Part shown: positions 51,348 through 59,701 of the stretch, piece after piece
Layout: each line of letters starts with the position of its first letter
Numbering within the stretch: the stretch's first letter is position 1
Source of the DNA: Merdivicinus sp050943495
Lineage (GTDB): Bacteria > Bacillota > Clostridia > Oscillospirales > Ruminococcaceae
Length of the DNA stretch: 64,000 nt
Direction of reading: 5' to 3'
Assembly: GCA_050943495.1 (NCBI GenBank)
Contig: JBMNPH010000001.1
Coordinates: 434,001-498,000, forward strand
Notes under the pieces: generated by a model
The model's database searches: none
What the model was told of the DNA's origin: nothing
The model's input: only the letters and a program-made list of their open reading frames with translations
Translations under genes and position numbers: made by a program

Positions 51348-53066
51348 ATGTTAAAAAGCCAGCAGACAAGGGCGCTTGCTCCGGAAATGGATCCTCTTCG
51401 GATGGGAATGGGATGGAAAGCGGAGGATCTCGGAAAGCCACAGATTCTGATTGAGAGTACATTTGGGGAAAGCCATCCGGGAAGCGCGCATCTTCTGGAA
51501 CTCGGGAACGCAGCAGCACAGGCTGCGGATCATGCAGGGGCGAAATCCGCCCGTTATTTTGCGACAGATATCTGCGACGGAATGGCGCAGGGACATGACG
51601 GGATCAATTACTCTCTGGCTTCCCGGGATACTATTGCAGACCTGATTGAAATTCATGCCAATGCAACCGGATTTGACGCAGGGGTATTTCTTTCAAGCTG
51701 TGATAAAGCCGTGCCGGCACAATTGATGGCAATTGGGCGGATTAATATTCCTTCCATCATGGTGACAGGAGGCGTAATGGATGCCGGTCCCGATCTTCTC
51801 ACACTGGAACAAATCGGAATGTACAGCGCCATGCAGCAGCGCGGAGAAATATCAGAGGAACAGTTTACCTGGTACAAGCAGCATGCATGTCCGTCCTGCG
51901 GGGCATGTTCCTTTATGGGAACCGCTTCTACGATGCAGATTATGGCCGAGGCGCTGGGATTGATGCTGCCCGGAACCGCGTTGATGCCGGCAATGTGTGC
52001 CGATTTGAAAGAGGCAGCTTCGCGGGCCGGAAAACGTGCTGCGGCGATGGCGCGGGAAGGCATAACAGCGCGGCAGATTGTGACGAGGGAAAGCTTTGAA
52101 AATGCAATTATAGTGCATGCCGCCATCTCAGGATCAACCAACAGTCTGCTGCATCTTCCGGCAATCGCACATGAATTCGGCGTGGAATTGACCGGAGAGG
52201 ATTTTGACCGTTTGCATCGCCGTGCGCATTACCTGCTGGATATTCGTCCTGCTGGACGTTGGCCTGCTCAGTTCTTTTATTATGCAGGCGGTGTGCCGCG
52301 CATTATGGAGGAAATCCGTTCTGCCCTACATTTGGATGTCATGACCGTTACCGGAAAGACGTTGGGTGAGAACCTGGATGAATTGCGCGAGAATGGCTTT
52401 TACGAGCGGTGTGAGCAGTATTTAAAGCCGTGGGGAATCCGGCGGACTGACGTCATCCGTGAGTATGACGATGCAATCGGGATGGACGGCGCCATTGCCA
52501 TTCTGCGCGGAAATCTGGCTCCAGACGGTGCGGTAGTTAAGCATACGGCAGTGCCTCGCGAAATGTTCCATGCTGTTTTGAAGGCTCGTCCGTTCGACAG
52601 TGAGGAAGAAGCGATCGCAGCAGTATTGCAGAAAAAGATCCACCCCGGCGAAGCAGTCTTCATTCGATATGAAGGCCCGCGAGGAAGCGGCATGCCAGAG
52701 ATGTTTTATACAACGGAAGCAATTTCCTCTGACCCGGAATTGGCGAAAAGTATTGCGCTGATTACAGATGGGCGTTTTTCAGGCGCTTCCAAAGGCCCTG
52801 CTATCGGTCATGTCAGTCCGGAAGCAGCGTCCGGCGGTCCGATTGCTCTGGTGGAAGAGGGGGATTTGATCGAATTGGATATTCCGGAACGGAAGCTTGC
52901 GATTGTCGGGATCCAAGGGGAACCCAGAACACCGGAGGAGATAGAAGAAATTCTTCGGCAGCGGCGTGAAAAATGGCAAACGCGTCCGTCCAAATATCAA
53001 ACCGGTGTACTGAGCCGGTTTACGCGGCAGGCGGTATCGCCGATGCGGGGCGGATATCAGGAATAA
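51348..53066 (+). CDS. Dihydroxy-acid/sugar-acid dehydratase, IlvD/Edd family
   Basis: A 572-residue Fe-S dehydratase removing water from 2,3-dihydroxy acids. Cluster cysteines lie in SSCDKAVPAQ and CPSCGACSFMGTA, with the early segment ICDGMAQGHDGINYS; the C-terminal GRFSGASKGPAIGHVSPEAA is the substrate/Mg region with the catalytic Ser. ATG 51348 follows AAAGGGTG. With no ilv genes nearby and sugar genes on both sides, a pentonate or hexonate dehydratase is as likely as branched-chain amino acid synthesis. Confidence 0.88.
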   Translation: MLKSQQTRALAPEMDPLRMGMGWKAEDLGKPQILIESTFGESHPGSAHLLELGNAAAQAADHAGAKSARYFATDICDGMAQGHDGINYSLASRDTIADLIEIHANATGFDAGVFLSSCDKAVPAQLMAIGRINIPSIMVTGGVMDAGPDLLTLEQIGMYSAMQQRGEISEEQFTWYKQHACPSCGACSFMGTASTMQIMAEALGLMLPGTALMPAMCADLKEAASRAGKRAAAMAREGITARQIVTRESFENAIIVHAAISGSTNSLLHLPAIAHEFGVELTGEDFDRLHRRAHYLLDIRPAGRWPAQFFYYAGGVPRIMEEIRSALHLDVMTVTGKTLGENLDELRENGFYERCEQYLKPWGIRRTDVIREYDDAIGMDGAIAILRGNLAPDGAVVKHTAVPREMFHAVLKARPFDSEEEAIAAVLQKKIHPGEAVFIRYEGPRGSGMPEMFYTTEAISSDPELAKSIALITDGRFSGASKGPAIGHVSPEAASGGPIALVEEGDLIELDIPERKLAIVGIQGEPRTPEEIEEILRQRREKWQTRPSKYQTGVLSRFTRQAVSPMRGGYQE

Positions 53067-53233
53067 AATAAGAACTTAAGGGAAAATTAAGGAGATCTTG
53101 CCTGTTTCTTGAGAAAAATGGGGTACTCTGGTTGCAGGAAAAGAAAATGAGAATTTTTGAAGGGGAAAGAAATTCTGCTTCGTTTTCTTATTCGAAACGA
53201 CCATGAAAGCTCAACAGACAGGAGGAAATCCTT

Positions 53234-54493
53234 ATGAAAATGATGTTGTCACTGTTGGCCGCGATGGCGTGGGGATTTAGCTTTGTATTTACTCTCTACG
53301 CAGGCTATAATTTATTGGTTGCTCTCGCAGGGTTAAAAAAGGAGAAGAAATTCGCTCCCGCTGCTGTGAAGAAACGCTTTGCGATGCTGATTGCAGCACG
53401 GAATGAGGAATGTGTGATCGGCAATCTGGTGCAGACGCTAAAAGAGCAGGACTATCCATCGGATTTGTACGACATTTATGTGATTCCCAATAACTGTACG
53501 GATGATACCGCTGGTGCTGCGCGGCGTGCAGGTGCGAAAATACTGGAATGTACGGTTCCGGTCAAATCCAAAGGCGAGGTATTGACCTTTGCATTTGACC
53601 ATCTTCTTGCCGGAGTGAAACAGTATGATGCTTTTTGTGTCTTTGATGCGGACAATCTGGTGGATCCCGGTTTCCTGAATGCGATGAATGATGCGCTTTG
53701 CAGCGGTGCAAAGGCAGGCCAGGCTTATCGGGACAGCAAAAATCCCTACGATACTGCGATGTCAGGAAGCTACTCCATTTATTACTGGATGATTAATCGG
53801 TTCTATAACCGTTCCCGCTCGAATATCGGAATGACCGCCATGATCAACGGCAGCGGCTTTATGGTGAGCGCGGATCTGATCCGGGAAATGGGCGGATTCC
53901 ATACATATACCATGACCGAAGATATTGAATTTACAACGCAGTGTGTTCTGCGGGATGTTAAGGTCGAGTGGGTTCCGGAAGCACACATCTATGACGAGCA
54001 GCCGCTGACCTTTGCCCAGTCATGGAAACAGCGCAAACGCTGGTCAACCGGACTTCTGCAAGGTTGTGCAAGGTATCTGCCTGCACTTGTGAAACGTTCG
54101 CTTACCTGCCATAGCCGGCTCGCGACGGATCAGATGATCTTTTTCTTAGCACCGGTGATGCAGGTAGTATGCTTCCTTTCGATGGTAATCAGTGCAGTCA
54201 TGGCGCTGTTTTATCTCCAGATTGATCTCTTTCCCCAGACCGAAGTTTTCTGGAAACTGTTTTCGCCGATTGGCTTTTCTTTCCTGTTGACAACCGGATC
54301 ATCGCTGATTACGCTAATCCTGGAGAAAAAGTGGAACTGGAAACTTTGGAAAGCGGCACTGCATTACTGGGTTTTTGTTATGAGCTGGATTCCGATCAAT
54401 CTGGTGTGCCTGTTTAAACGCACGACTGTTTGGGATGAAATCAAGCATACACGCGCCATTGCGATGTCTGAGCTTTCGATTGAAAGCAAATAA
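53234..54493 (+). CDS. Membrane glycosyltransferase, GT2 family
   Basis: A 419-residue processive-type GT2 enzyme. One N-terminal membrane segment (about 8-30) precedes the GT-A domain: LIAARNEECVIGNLVQTL, the metal motif CVFDADNLVDPGF, the acceptor motif YTMTEDIEFTTQ and the QRKRWSTG motif of hyaluronan/cellulose-synthase-like enzymes. Three to four C-terminal membrane segments follow (about 300-405). GGAGG precedes the ATG. It is single-gene with a terminator; the polysaccharide made is unknown. Confidence 0.9.
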   Translation: MKMMLSLLAAMAWGFSFVFTLYAGYNLLVALAGLKKEKKFAPAAVKKRFAMLIAARNEECVIGNLVQTLKEQDYPSDLYDIYVIPNNCTDDTAGAARRAGAKILECTVPVKSKGEVLTFAFDHLLAGVKQYDAFCVFDADNLVDPGFLNAMNDALCSGAKAGQAYRDSKNPYDTAMSGSYSIYYWMINRFYNRSRSNIGMTAMINGSGFMVSADLIREMGGFHTYTMTEDIEFTTQCVLRDVKVEWVPEAHIYDEQPLTFAQSWKQRKRWSTGLLQGCARYLPALVKRSLTCHSRLATDQMIFFLAPVMQVVCFLSMVISAVMALFYLQIDLFPQTEVFWKLFSPIGFSFLLTTGSSLITLILEKKWNWKLWKAALHYWVFVMSWIPINLVCLFKRTTVWDEIKHTRAIAMSELSIESK

Positions 54494-54526
54494 TTTAAAG
54501 TTGCATGACCTCTTATCTTGATCCTG

Positions 54527-54558
54527 CCGTCCGGTGTTGCCTACCGGACGGTTTTTTT
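54527..54558. terminator. Terminator between the glycosyltransferase and sleB genes
   Basis: CCGTCCGGT (54527-54535) pairs with ACCGGACGG (54543-54551), loop 7, followed by seven T on the plus strand; it also lies at the end of convergent sleB. Confidence 0.9.
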
Positions 54559-54562
54559 ATGA

Positions 54563-55243
54563 TTAGGAACAGAACAGATGGGCTCCGATCCGTTTGATGA
54601 CAGGACGGGTACGGATCCATTGATTGTCGGTTTTATCGGGATTGTAGTAGTAAATCGCACCGCCGGAGGGATCTGTTCCGTTTAAGGCATCACGCGCCGC
54701 ACGATATGCGGAATCAGCAACCGGTTCATTAAACTGGCCGTCCGTAATGGCAGTAAAGGCACCGGGTTGATAGATAACACCGGAAAGTGTATCCGGGAAG
54801 GAGGGATGTTCGATTCGGTTGAGTACAACTGCACCAACTGCTACCTGACCTTCATACGGTTCGCCACGCGCTTCGGCAGAAATGATCCGGGCGAGAAGAT
54901 TGACATTTGCCTCATTTGCCTGGGGGATACTGCCGACAGTAATTCCCAACTTTTTGAGAGTCTGAGGGCCTGCAATCCCATCAACAGCTAGTCCTTGCTG
55001 TTTCTGAAAACGTTTGACAGCGGCCTCGGTTTGGGATCCGAAAATTCCATCTACATTTCCATTGTAAAGTCCGCGGTCTTTGAGTTCCTGCTGAATCGCC
55101 TTGACTTCATTTCCGCGGGAACCGACTTTGGATAAGGTTTGAGTGGTCGGGATACCGTAGAAAAAGCATACGGCAACGACTGTGAGGATATTTGCCGTAA
55201 CAGCGGCTAGAGCACGGAGAAAGGTTTGCCGAGTAATTTGCAT
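54563..55243 (-). CDS. sleB: Spore cortex-lytic enzyme SleB
   Basis: A 226-residue germination hydrolase that cuts spore cortex peptidoglycan. An N-terminal membrane/signal segment (about 8-30) is followed by a peptidoglycan-binding domain (about 38-100: SRGNEVKAIQQELKDRGLY, FGSQTEAAVKRFQKQQGL, GIAGPQTLKKLG) and the catalytic Hydrolase_2 domain (115-226: NLLARIISAEARGEPYEG with the catalytic Glu, VVLNRIEHPSFPDTL, IGAHLFCS). GGAAAGGATGATT precedes the ATG. ypeB, its usual partner, is not adjacent. This gene indicates an endospore former. Confidence 0.95.
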   Translation of the reverse strand: MQITRQTFLRALAAVTANILTVVAVCFFYGIPTTQTLSKVGSRGNEVKAIQQELKDRGLYNGNVDGIFGSQTEAAVKRFQKQQGLAVDGIAGPQTLKKLGITVGSIPQANEANVNLLARIISAEARGEPYEGQVAVGAVVLNRIEHPSFPDTLSGVIYQPGAFTAITDGQFNEPVADSAYRAARDALNGTDPSGGAIYYYNPDKTDNQWIRTRPVIKRIGAHLFCS

Positions 55244-55371
55244 ACAATCATCCTTTCCAAGATTTTATATACAGATTACCCGAATTTTGGAATTTTATAC
55301 GGGATTGAAATTGACCTTGACTTTGCAGCATGCTATACTAAAGAATGAAATCAAAGCAAAGGAGTATCTCA

Positions 55372-56025
55372 ATGGATTGGAAGGGAATTATCTTCGACAT
55401 GGATGGGACGCTGCTCGACAGTATGATTTATTGGCGGCGGATCGGATCCATTTGTTTAAAATATTTTGGAAAAGAGCCACGGGAGGCAGATTTTGACCGC
55501 CGGATTTACCGGATGAGTAATGAACAGATTATTCGGATTTTTGCAGAGTACGGAATGACATTCCAAAACCGACAGGATTATGTCAATACCTATTATGCGG
55601 CCATTAAGCCTTATTATGAAAAGGTGAAGCCATTGGATGGGGTACCGGAATTCCTGAAAAAAATGCAGGAAAAAGGAGAGCGGATGTGCGTAGCAACCGC
55701 AACGCGCTCGGATGTCGCCATTCCGGTGCTGGAACGGTTGGATTTGATGAAATACTTTGAATTTCTGCTGTGCTGCGATGATGTCGGGGCAGGCAAGGAT
55801 AAACCGGATATTTATCTGCGGGCAGCGGAAAAGCTGGGGTATCCGGTTGCGGAAACGCTGGTTATGGAGGATGCACTGTATTGTGTTCGGACGGCAAAAC
55901 ATGCCGGTTTTCCGGTAATTGGTGTGATGGACCGCACGGCTGATCCGGAGGAAATCGCGGGAATGCGAAAAGAATCGGATCGCTTTATTGAAAGCTATGC
56001 AGAGATTTTGGAGGATCTGAAATGA
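55372..56025 (+). CDS. HAD family hydrolase, beta-phosphoglucomutase-like
   Basis: A 217-residue HAD-IA phosphatase: motif I IIFDMDGTLLDS, an alpha-helical cap (about 18-85), motif II VATATRS, and motif IV DDVGAGKDKPDIYL followed by VMEDALYCVRTAKHAGF. ATG 55372 follows AAAGGAG. The stop overlaps the next gene start by 4 bases. Substrate unknown. Confidence 0.9.
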   Translation: MDWKGIIFDMDGTLLDSMIYWRRIGSICLKYFGKEPREADFDRRIYRMSNEQIIRIFAEYGMTFQNRQDYVNTYYAAIKPYYEKVKPLDGVPEFLKKMQEKGERMCVATATRSDVAIPVLERLDLMKYFEFLLCCDDVGAGKDKPDIYLRAAEKLGYPVAETLVMEDALYCVRTAKHAGFPVIGVMDRTADPEEIAGMRKESDRFIESYAEILEDLK

Positions 56026-56684
56026 AATGGTTACCAATAGATATGGACACTTATCCCCGACGGGAACATTTTGAACATTACAGCAAGCGTGTGCGCTGCG
56101 GATATGGCATGACTGTTTCCATTGAGGTTGGGAATCTGATTCAGCGCGCTCGGCAAGAGAACGTGTCCTTTTATGCAGCGGAAATTTATATGCTTTCGCA
56201 TATTGTGAACCGGCATCCTGAATTTCGGTGCAGCTTGGATGGGGAGGGGAGATTGGGATATTGGGAATCTCTTTGCCCCTCATATACGATTTTTCATCCG
56301 GAAACCGAGACATTTTCTTCGATCTGGACGGAATACGAAGAAGATTTTGCGGCTTTTTATCGCAATTTTCAGAAAGATCGCAGTCAGTACGGCAGCAATC
56401 TTTCCTTTGAGGCGAAACCGGATACTCCGCCCCATATTTTGAATGTTTCCAGTATTCCGTGGGCAAATTATACGGATTTCCATCTGGATTTATTTGATGG
56501 CGGGAATTATCTGCTGCCGATTTTTACATTGGGAAAATATACAGAACAGAATGGAAATTGGCTTTTGCCAGTGACGGCGCAGGTACATCATGCGACATGT
56601 GACGGCTATCATGTATCACGCCTTTTCCAGGAAATGCAGGATATGGCAGACCATTGTTCTGAATGGCTGCATGGGGAGAAATAG
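56022..56684 (+). CDS. Chloramphenicol acetyltransferase-like protein (CatA fold)
   Basis: A 220-residue type A CAT-like acyltransferase. The catalytic segment QVHHATCDGYHVSRLFQEMQ carries HHxxxDG with the catalytic His; the N-terminal pattern PRREHFEHYSKRVRCGYGMTVSIEV matches CatA (usual Cys-Thr-Tyr-Ser replaced by Cys-Gly-Tyr-Gly). The structural NYTDFHLDL segment is also recognisable. It is translationally coupled to the HAD gene. It may acetylate chloramphenicol or an unrelated small molecule; similar chromosomal genes are often annotated as CatA without demonstrated resistance. Confidence 0.85.
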   Translation: MKWLPIDMDTYPRREHFEHYSKRVRCGYGMTVSIEVGNLIQRARQENVSFYAAEIYMLSHIVNRHPEFRCSLDGEGRLGYWESLCPSYTIFHPETETFSSIWTEYEEDFAAFYRNFQKDRSQYGSNLSFEAKPDTPPHILNVSSIPWANYTDFHLDLFDGGNYLLPIFTLGKYTEQNGNWLLPVTAQVHHATCDGYHVSRLFQEMQDMADHCSEWLHGEK

Positions 56685-56739
56685 GACAAAATGCCCAAAA
56701 GCAGATCAAAACTCTGGTGAAATTCCTACGGCAAATTAT

Positions 56740-56790
56740 TTGCAAAATATGTCGAAACCCAGTATAATAAAAATATATGGCCGAATTCGG
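56740..56790 (+). promoter_or_regulatory. Promoter and leader palindrome of the PRPP synthetase gene
   Basis: TTGCAA (56740-56745) and TATAAT (56763-56768), spacer 17 bases. A perfect palindrome CCGAATTCGG lies at 56781-56790, just after the expected transcription start; it could be an operator. Confidence 0.6.
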
Positions 56791-56833
56791 TCAATTTGAT
56801 GTTCTGATTACGTAAAATTAGGAGGAATTTACT

Positions 56834-58018
56834 GTGCAGGAACAAATCCATGAGATTTCGATCCCAGTAGGTATGATGAGTCTGGTTGGAATGAAAGGCT
56901 GCGAGGAAATTACCACAAAAGTGGATAATTACTTGGTGGACTGGCGTTCCCAGCGGCACGGCGAATTTATGAATGATGCAGATTTTATCGGCTATTGTCG
57001 GGATACCTATCAACTCCGGGCAGAATGTCCGCGTTTTGGTACCGGTGAAGCAAAAGGTACGCTGAAAGAATCTGTCCGTGGACACGACCTCTATATTCTG
57101 ACGGATGTGTTCAATTATGGTGTTACTTACAAAATGTACGGTATGGAAGTGCCGATGAGTCCGGACGATCATTATCAGGATTTGAAACGTGTCATTGCAG
57201 CAGTCAGCGGCAAGGCGCGCCGGATCAATGTGATTATGCCCATGCTGTATGAGGGCAGACAGCACCGCCGGACATCGCGGGAATCTCTTGACTGTGCCCT
57301 GTGCCTGCAGGAATTGGCAGATATGGGCGTGGATAATCTGATTACCTTTGATGCTCATGATGCACGTGTCCAGAACGCAATCCCGCTGAAGGGATTTGAG
57401 AATGTGCAGCCCACCTATCAGTTCCTGAAAGCAATGGTAAATACCATTCCGGATATTGAGTTTGACCGAGAACATCTGATGATGATTTCTCCGGATGAAG
57501 GCGGCATGTCCCGTTGTATGTACTATTCGTCCGTATTGGGCGTGGATCTGGGTATGTTCTACAAGAGACGCGATTATTCGGTGATTGTAAACGGCCGGAA
57601 TCCGATCGTAGCGCATGAATTCCTGGGAGATAATGTAGCCGGTAAAGATCTGATCATTGCGGATGACATGATTTCTTCGGGAGAATCGGTTCTGGAAATT
57701 GCAGCCAAGCTCAAAAAAATGGGGGCTCGTCGTATCTTTGTATTTGCAACATTTGGTCTGTTCTGCGAAGGGCTGAGCAAATTTGATGCGGCATATGCAG
57801 CAGGGGATATCTCCCATGTGTTTACAACAAATCTGATTTATCGGACTCCGGAATTGCTGCAAAGAGAATGGTATACTTCTGTAGATCTGTCCAAGTATAT
57901 CGCATATATTGTGGACAATCTGAATCACGATCAGTCGATCAGCAACCTTTTGAATCCAGTGCATCGGATCAACTTGTTGCTGGAAAGAAAGCGTGCGCAG
58001 AAGAATCAGAATGCGTAA
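56834..58018 (+). CDS. prs: Ribose-phosphate pyrophosphokinase, long divergent form
   Basis: A 394-residue PRPP synthetase homologue, about 80 residues longer than standard Prs (about 315). Equivalents of Prs motifs are recognisable though changed: the flag/ATP region CPRFGTGEAKG then ESVRGHDLYILTDV, MPMLYEGRQHRRTSRESLDCAL, the metal segment ITFDAHDARVQNAIP, and the PRPP loop DLIIADDMISSGESV. Start is GTG 56834, 8 bases after AGGAGG. This long form occurs in Clostridia, sometimes beside a standard prs. No partner gene is adjacent. Confidence 0.85.
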   Translation: MQEQIHEISIPVGMMSLVGMKGCEEITTKVDNYLVDWRSQRHGEFMNDADFIGYCRDTYQLRAECPRFGTGEAKGTLKESVRGHDLYILTDVFNYGVTYKMYGMEVPMSPDDHYQDLKRVIAAVSGKARRINVIMPMLYEGRQHRRTSRESLDCALCLQELADMGVDNLITFDAHDARVQNAIPLKGFENVQPTYQFLKAMVNTIPDIEFDREHLMMISPDEGGMSRCMYYSSVLGVDLGMFYKRRDYSVIVNGRNPIVAHEFLGDNVAGKDLIIADDMISSGESVLEIAAKLKKMGARRIFVFATFGLFCEGLSKFDAAYAAGDISHVFTTNLIYRTPELLQREWYTSVDLSKYIAYIVDNLNHDQSISNLLNPVHRINLLLERKRAQKNQNA

Positions 58019-58029
58019 AAAGTAAGGAA

Positions 58030-58066
58030 TTTCGGGCCTTTTTCTACTTTGGAAGAAGGCCCGAAA
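58030..58066. terminator. Hairpin after the PRPP synthetase gene
   Basis: TTTCGGGCCTT (58030-58040) pairs with AAGGCCCGAAA (58056-58066), extendable inward. No T run follows on the plus strand, so termination may be inefficient. Confidence 0.55.
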
Positions 58067-58105
58067 ATTGTTCCAAAAAAAATTGAAAAAATTTGAAAAA
58101 AGGTG

Positions 58106-58134
58106 TTGACAAACAAAAGGCAGTATGCTATAAT
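58106..58134 (+). promoter_or_regulatory. Consensus promoter of the tRNA cluster
   Basis: TTGACA (58106-58111) and TATAAT (58129-58134), both perfect, spacer 17 bases, with TG before the -10 box. Confidence 0.9.
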
Positions 58135-58196
58135 AACATACGTTGCTGATACAAAAGATTGCAACATGAAGGAAATAAAGTTCTGTGTTTTCTCTT

Positions 58197-58270
<74 letters not shown>

Positions 58271-58284
58271 ACCGTTTCGGTTAT

Positions 58285-58361
58285 GCGCTCATAGCTCAGC
58301 TGGATAGAGCAACTGCCTTCTAAGCAGTAGGTCTCAGGTTCGAGTCCTGATGGGCGCGCCA
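58285..58361 (+). tRNA. tRNA-Arg (TCT anticodon)
   Basis: Acceptor GCGCTCA/TGGGCGC with one G-U, D-loop AGCTGGATAGAGC, anticodon loop CTTCTAA giving TCT, T-arm GGTTCGAGTCC and encoded CCA. Confidence 0.96.
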
Positions 58362-58368
58362 ACAATAT

Positions 58369-58446
58369 GGTGGGTATAGCGCAGTTGGTTAGCGCGTCAG
58401 ATTGTGGCTCTGAAGGCCGTGGGTTCGAATCCCACTATCCACCCCA
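58369..58446 (+). tRNA. tRNA-His (GTG anticodon)
   Basis: Anticodon loop TTGTGGC gives GTG. The extra 5' G (58369) characteristic of tRNA-His is encoded opposite discriminator C (58443); CCA is encoded. Confidence 0.96.
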
Positions 58447-58455
58447 CTATTACAC

Positions 58456-58531
58456 TGGGCTATCGCCAAGTGGTAAGGCACAGGACTTTGACTCCTGCAT
58501 TCCGATGGTTCGAATCCATCTAGCCCAACCA
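58456..58531 (+). tRNA. tRNA-Gln (TTG anticodon)
   Basis: Acceptor TGGGCTA/TAGCCCA, anticodon loop CTTTGAC giving TTG, T-arm GGTTCGAATCC, encoded CCA. Confidence 0.96.
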
Positions 58532-58540
58532 AGTTCATAT

Positions 58541-58616
58541 TGGGGTGTCGCCAAGGGGTAAGGCATCAGATTCTGGCTCTGACATTCCGAGGGTTCAAAT
58601 CCTTCCACCCCAACCA
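58541..58616 (+). tRNA. tRNA-Gln (CTG anticodon), copy 1
   Basis: Acceptor TGGGGTG/CACCCCA, anticodon loop TTCTGGC giving CTG, T-arm GGTTCAAATCC, encoded CCA. Followed 5 bases later by a strong terminator. Confidence 0.96.
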
Positions 58617-58620
58617 AGTT

Positions 58621-58675
58621 ATTTGGGTGGTTCGTTCCGGGTGACCGGGATGAACCAAAACCCAAATATTTTTTT
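58621..58675 (+). terminator. Strong terminator within the tRNA cluster
   Basis: ATTTGGGT-GGTTCGTTCCGG (58621-58640) folds back on CCGGGATGAACC (58645-58656) and ACCCAAAT (58660-58667), with a 4-base loop GTGA and a T run at 58669-58675. Confidence 0.88.
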
Positions 58676-58715
58676 GCCAGTTTTGAAATAAATAATTGAA
58701 TAAGAAAAAAGATAT

Positions 58716-58791
58716 TGGGGTGTCGCCAAGGGGTAAGGCATCAGATTCTGGCTCTGACATTCCGAGGGTTCAAATCCTTCCACCCCAACCA
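58716..58791 (+). tRNA. tRNA-Gln (CTG anticodon), copy 2
   Basis: Its 76 bases are identical to copy 1 at 58541-58616, and the identity begins a few bases upstream of each. It lies after a strong terminator and has no consensus promoter in the 40 AT-rich bases before it. Confidence 0.96.
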
Positions 58792-58796
58792 GATTC

Positions 58797-58828
58797 GACC
58801 GGGAGTAAGACATGCTCCGGGTCTTTTT
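58797..58828 (+). terminator. Terminator of the tRNA cluster
   Basis: GACCGGGAG (58797-58805) pairs with CTCCGGGTC (58815-58823), one mismatch, followed by TTTTTG. Confidence 0.8.
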
Positions 58829-58950
58829 GTTTTTCTAGGAGATTCATTCGGAACGCCTGAATTTTGAGGCTTTGAAAACTTAATTGTCGAAAATTGTTGA
58901 AAAGAGAAAAAATATGCGAATGACTTTAGAAGCTTTGTGAAGAGTGCAGA

Positions 58951-58979
58951 TAGACCAGCTGGTCAATGTGTGTTATAAT
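58951..58979 (+). promoter_or_regulatory. TetR-type operator and promoter upstream of the TetR-activase operon
   Basis: A perfect palindrome GACCAGCTGGTC (58953-58964), extendable on one side to TTGACC/GGTCTA-like arms, covers the -35 region (TAGACC 58951-58956) of a promoter with TATAAT (58974-58979) at 17 bases. This is the expected layout for TetR autorepression. Confidence 0.75.
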
Positions 58980-59050
58980 AAGAAACATGAGAAGCACATG
59001 AGAAAAATAAAGTTAGCAATTTAAAACAATTGGAGGCATTTTGATATACT

Positions 59051-59701
59051 ATGATGAAGGCAGATAGCCGGCAGAAGATAATGGATGCTGCTATAACGGA
59101 ATTCGCTACAAAAGGTTATGCCGCTGCATCGACCAATCGAATTTGCCAACAGGCAGCAATATCAAAAGGATTGTTGTTCCATTATTATAAAAATAAGCAG
59201 ACTTTATATGAAGAAGTATTGGAACAATGTGTAAAGGATATGGAACAGGCAAGCTATCTGCCACGGGAACGGCTGTATGCTGCACCGGATATCCAAGAAT
59301 TTTGTCGAAGGCAGATGAATTTTTTTGCCGAGCATTTCGAACATTATTCAATAATAGGGGATTTGCTCTGGAATGTTGGAAAAGGGGAAGATTCAGAACG
59401 TGAGAAATTGCGGGAAAAGCTGATATCACATAAAGCAGAACGCTTTCGCTGTTTTTTGAATCATTGTGCGCTGCGCCCGGAAGTGGATCGGGAAGTGGCG
59501 TTGGATTTAATTTTGAATGCGACAGATCAAATCCAGAAAAAATATATGCAAAAGATACATTGGCGTCAAGAAATTACGGAAAAGGCCCTTCAGGAATTTC
59601 GAGAAGAATATCATCAAATGCTGGGAATGCTTCTGAATGGAATGGTCATGCCGTCTGAACATAGAGCCGGGGAGGATACACATGCTGCGAGTGGGAATTG
59701 A
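59051..59701 (+). CDS. TetR family transcriptional regulator
   Basis: A 216-residue regulator with the N-terminal TetR helix-turn-helix (about 8-55: QKIMDAAITEFATKGYAAAS, TNRICQQAAISKGLLFHYYKNK, QTLYEEVLEQ) and a helical ligand domain. GGAGG lies 14 bases before ATG 59051; ATG 59054 is equivalent. Its last 20 bases overlap the activase gene, so it is co-translated with the dehydratase-activase pair it probably regulates. Confidence 0.9.
   Translation: MMKADSRQKIMDAAITEFATKGYAAASTNRICQQAAISKGLLFHYYKNKQTLYEEVLEQCVKDMEQASYLPRERLYAAPDIQEFCRRQMNFFAEHFEHYSIIGDLLWNVGKGEDSEREKLREKLISHKAERFRCFLNHCALRPEVDREVALDLILNATDQIQKKYMQKIHWRQEITEKALQEFREEYHQMLGMLLNGMVMPSEHRAGEDTHAASGN

Noticed and set aside
55244..55371. 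Sigma-G promoter upstream of sleB
   Set aside because: A GTATA element is present on the minus strand, but the matching CATnnTA element is not at the right distance, so the claim is not supported.
56726..57964. A 412-codon open frame antisense to the PRPP synthetase gene
   Set aside because: Shadow of the prs coding frame, lacking a domain or initiation signal.
58541..58791. Repeated 76-base units with a spacer, possible CRISPR or mobile repeat
   Set aside because: Both units fold as complete tRNA-Gln genes with encoded CCA; only two copies exist and no cas gene is present.
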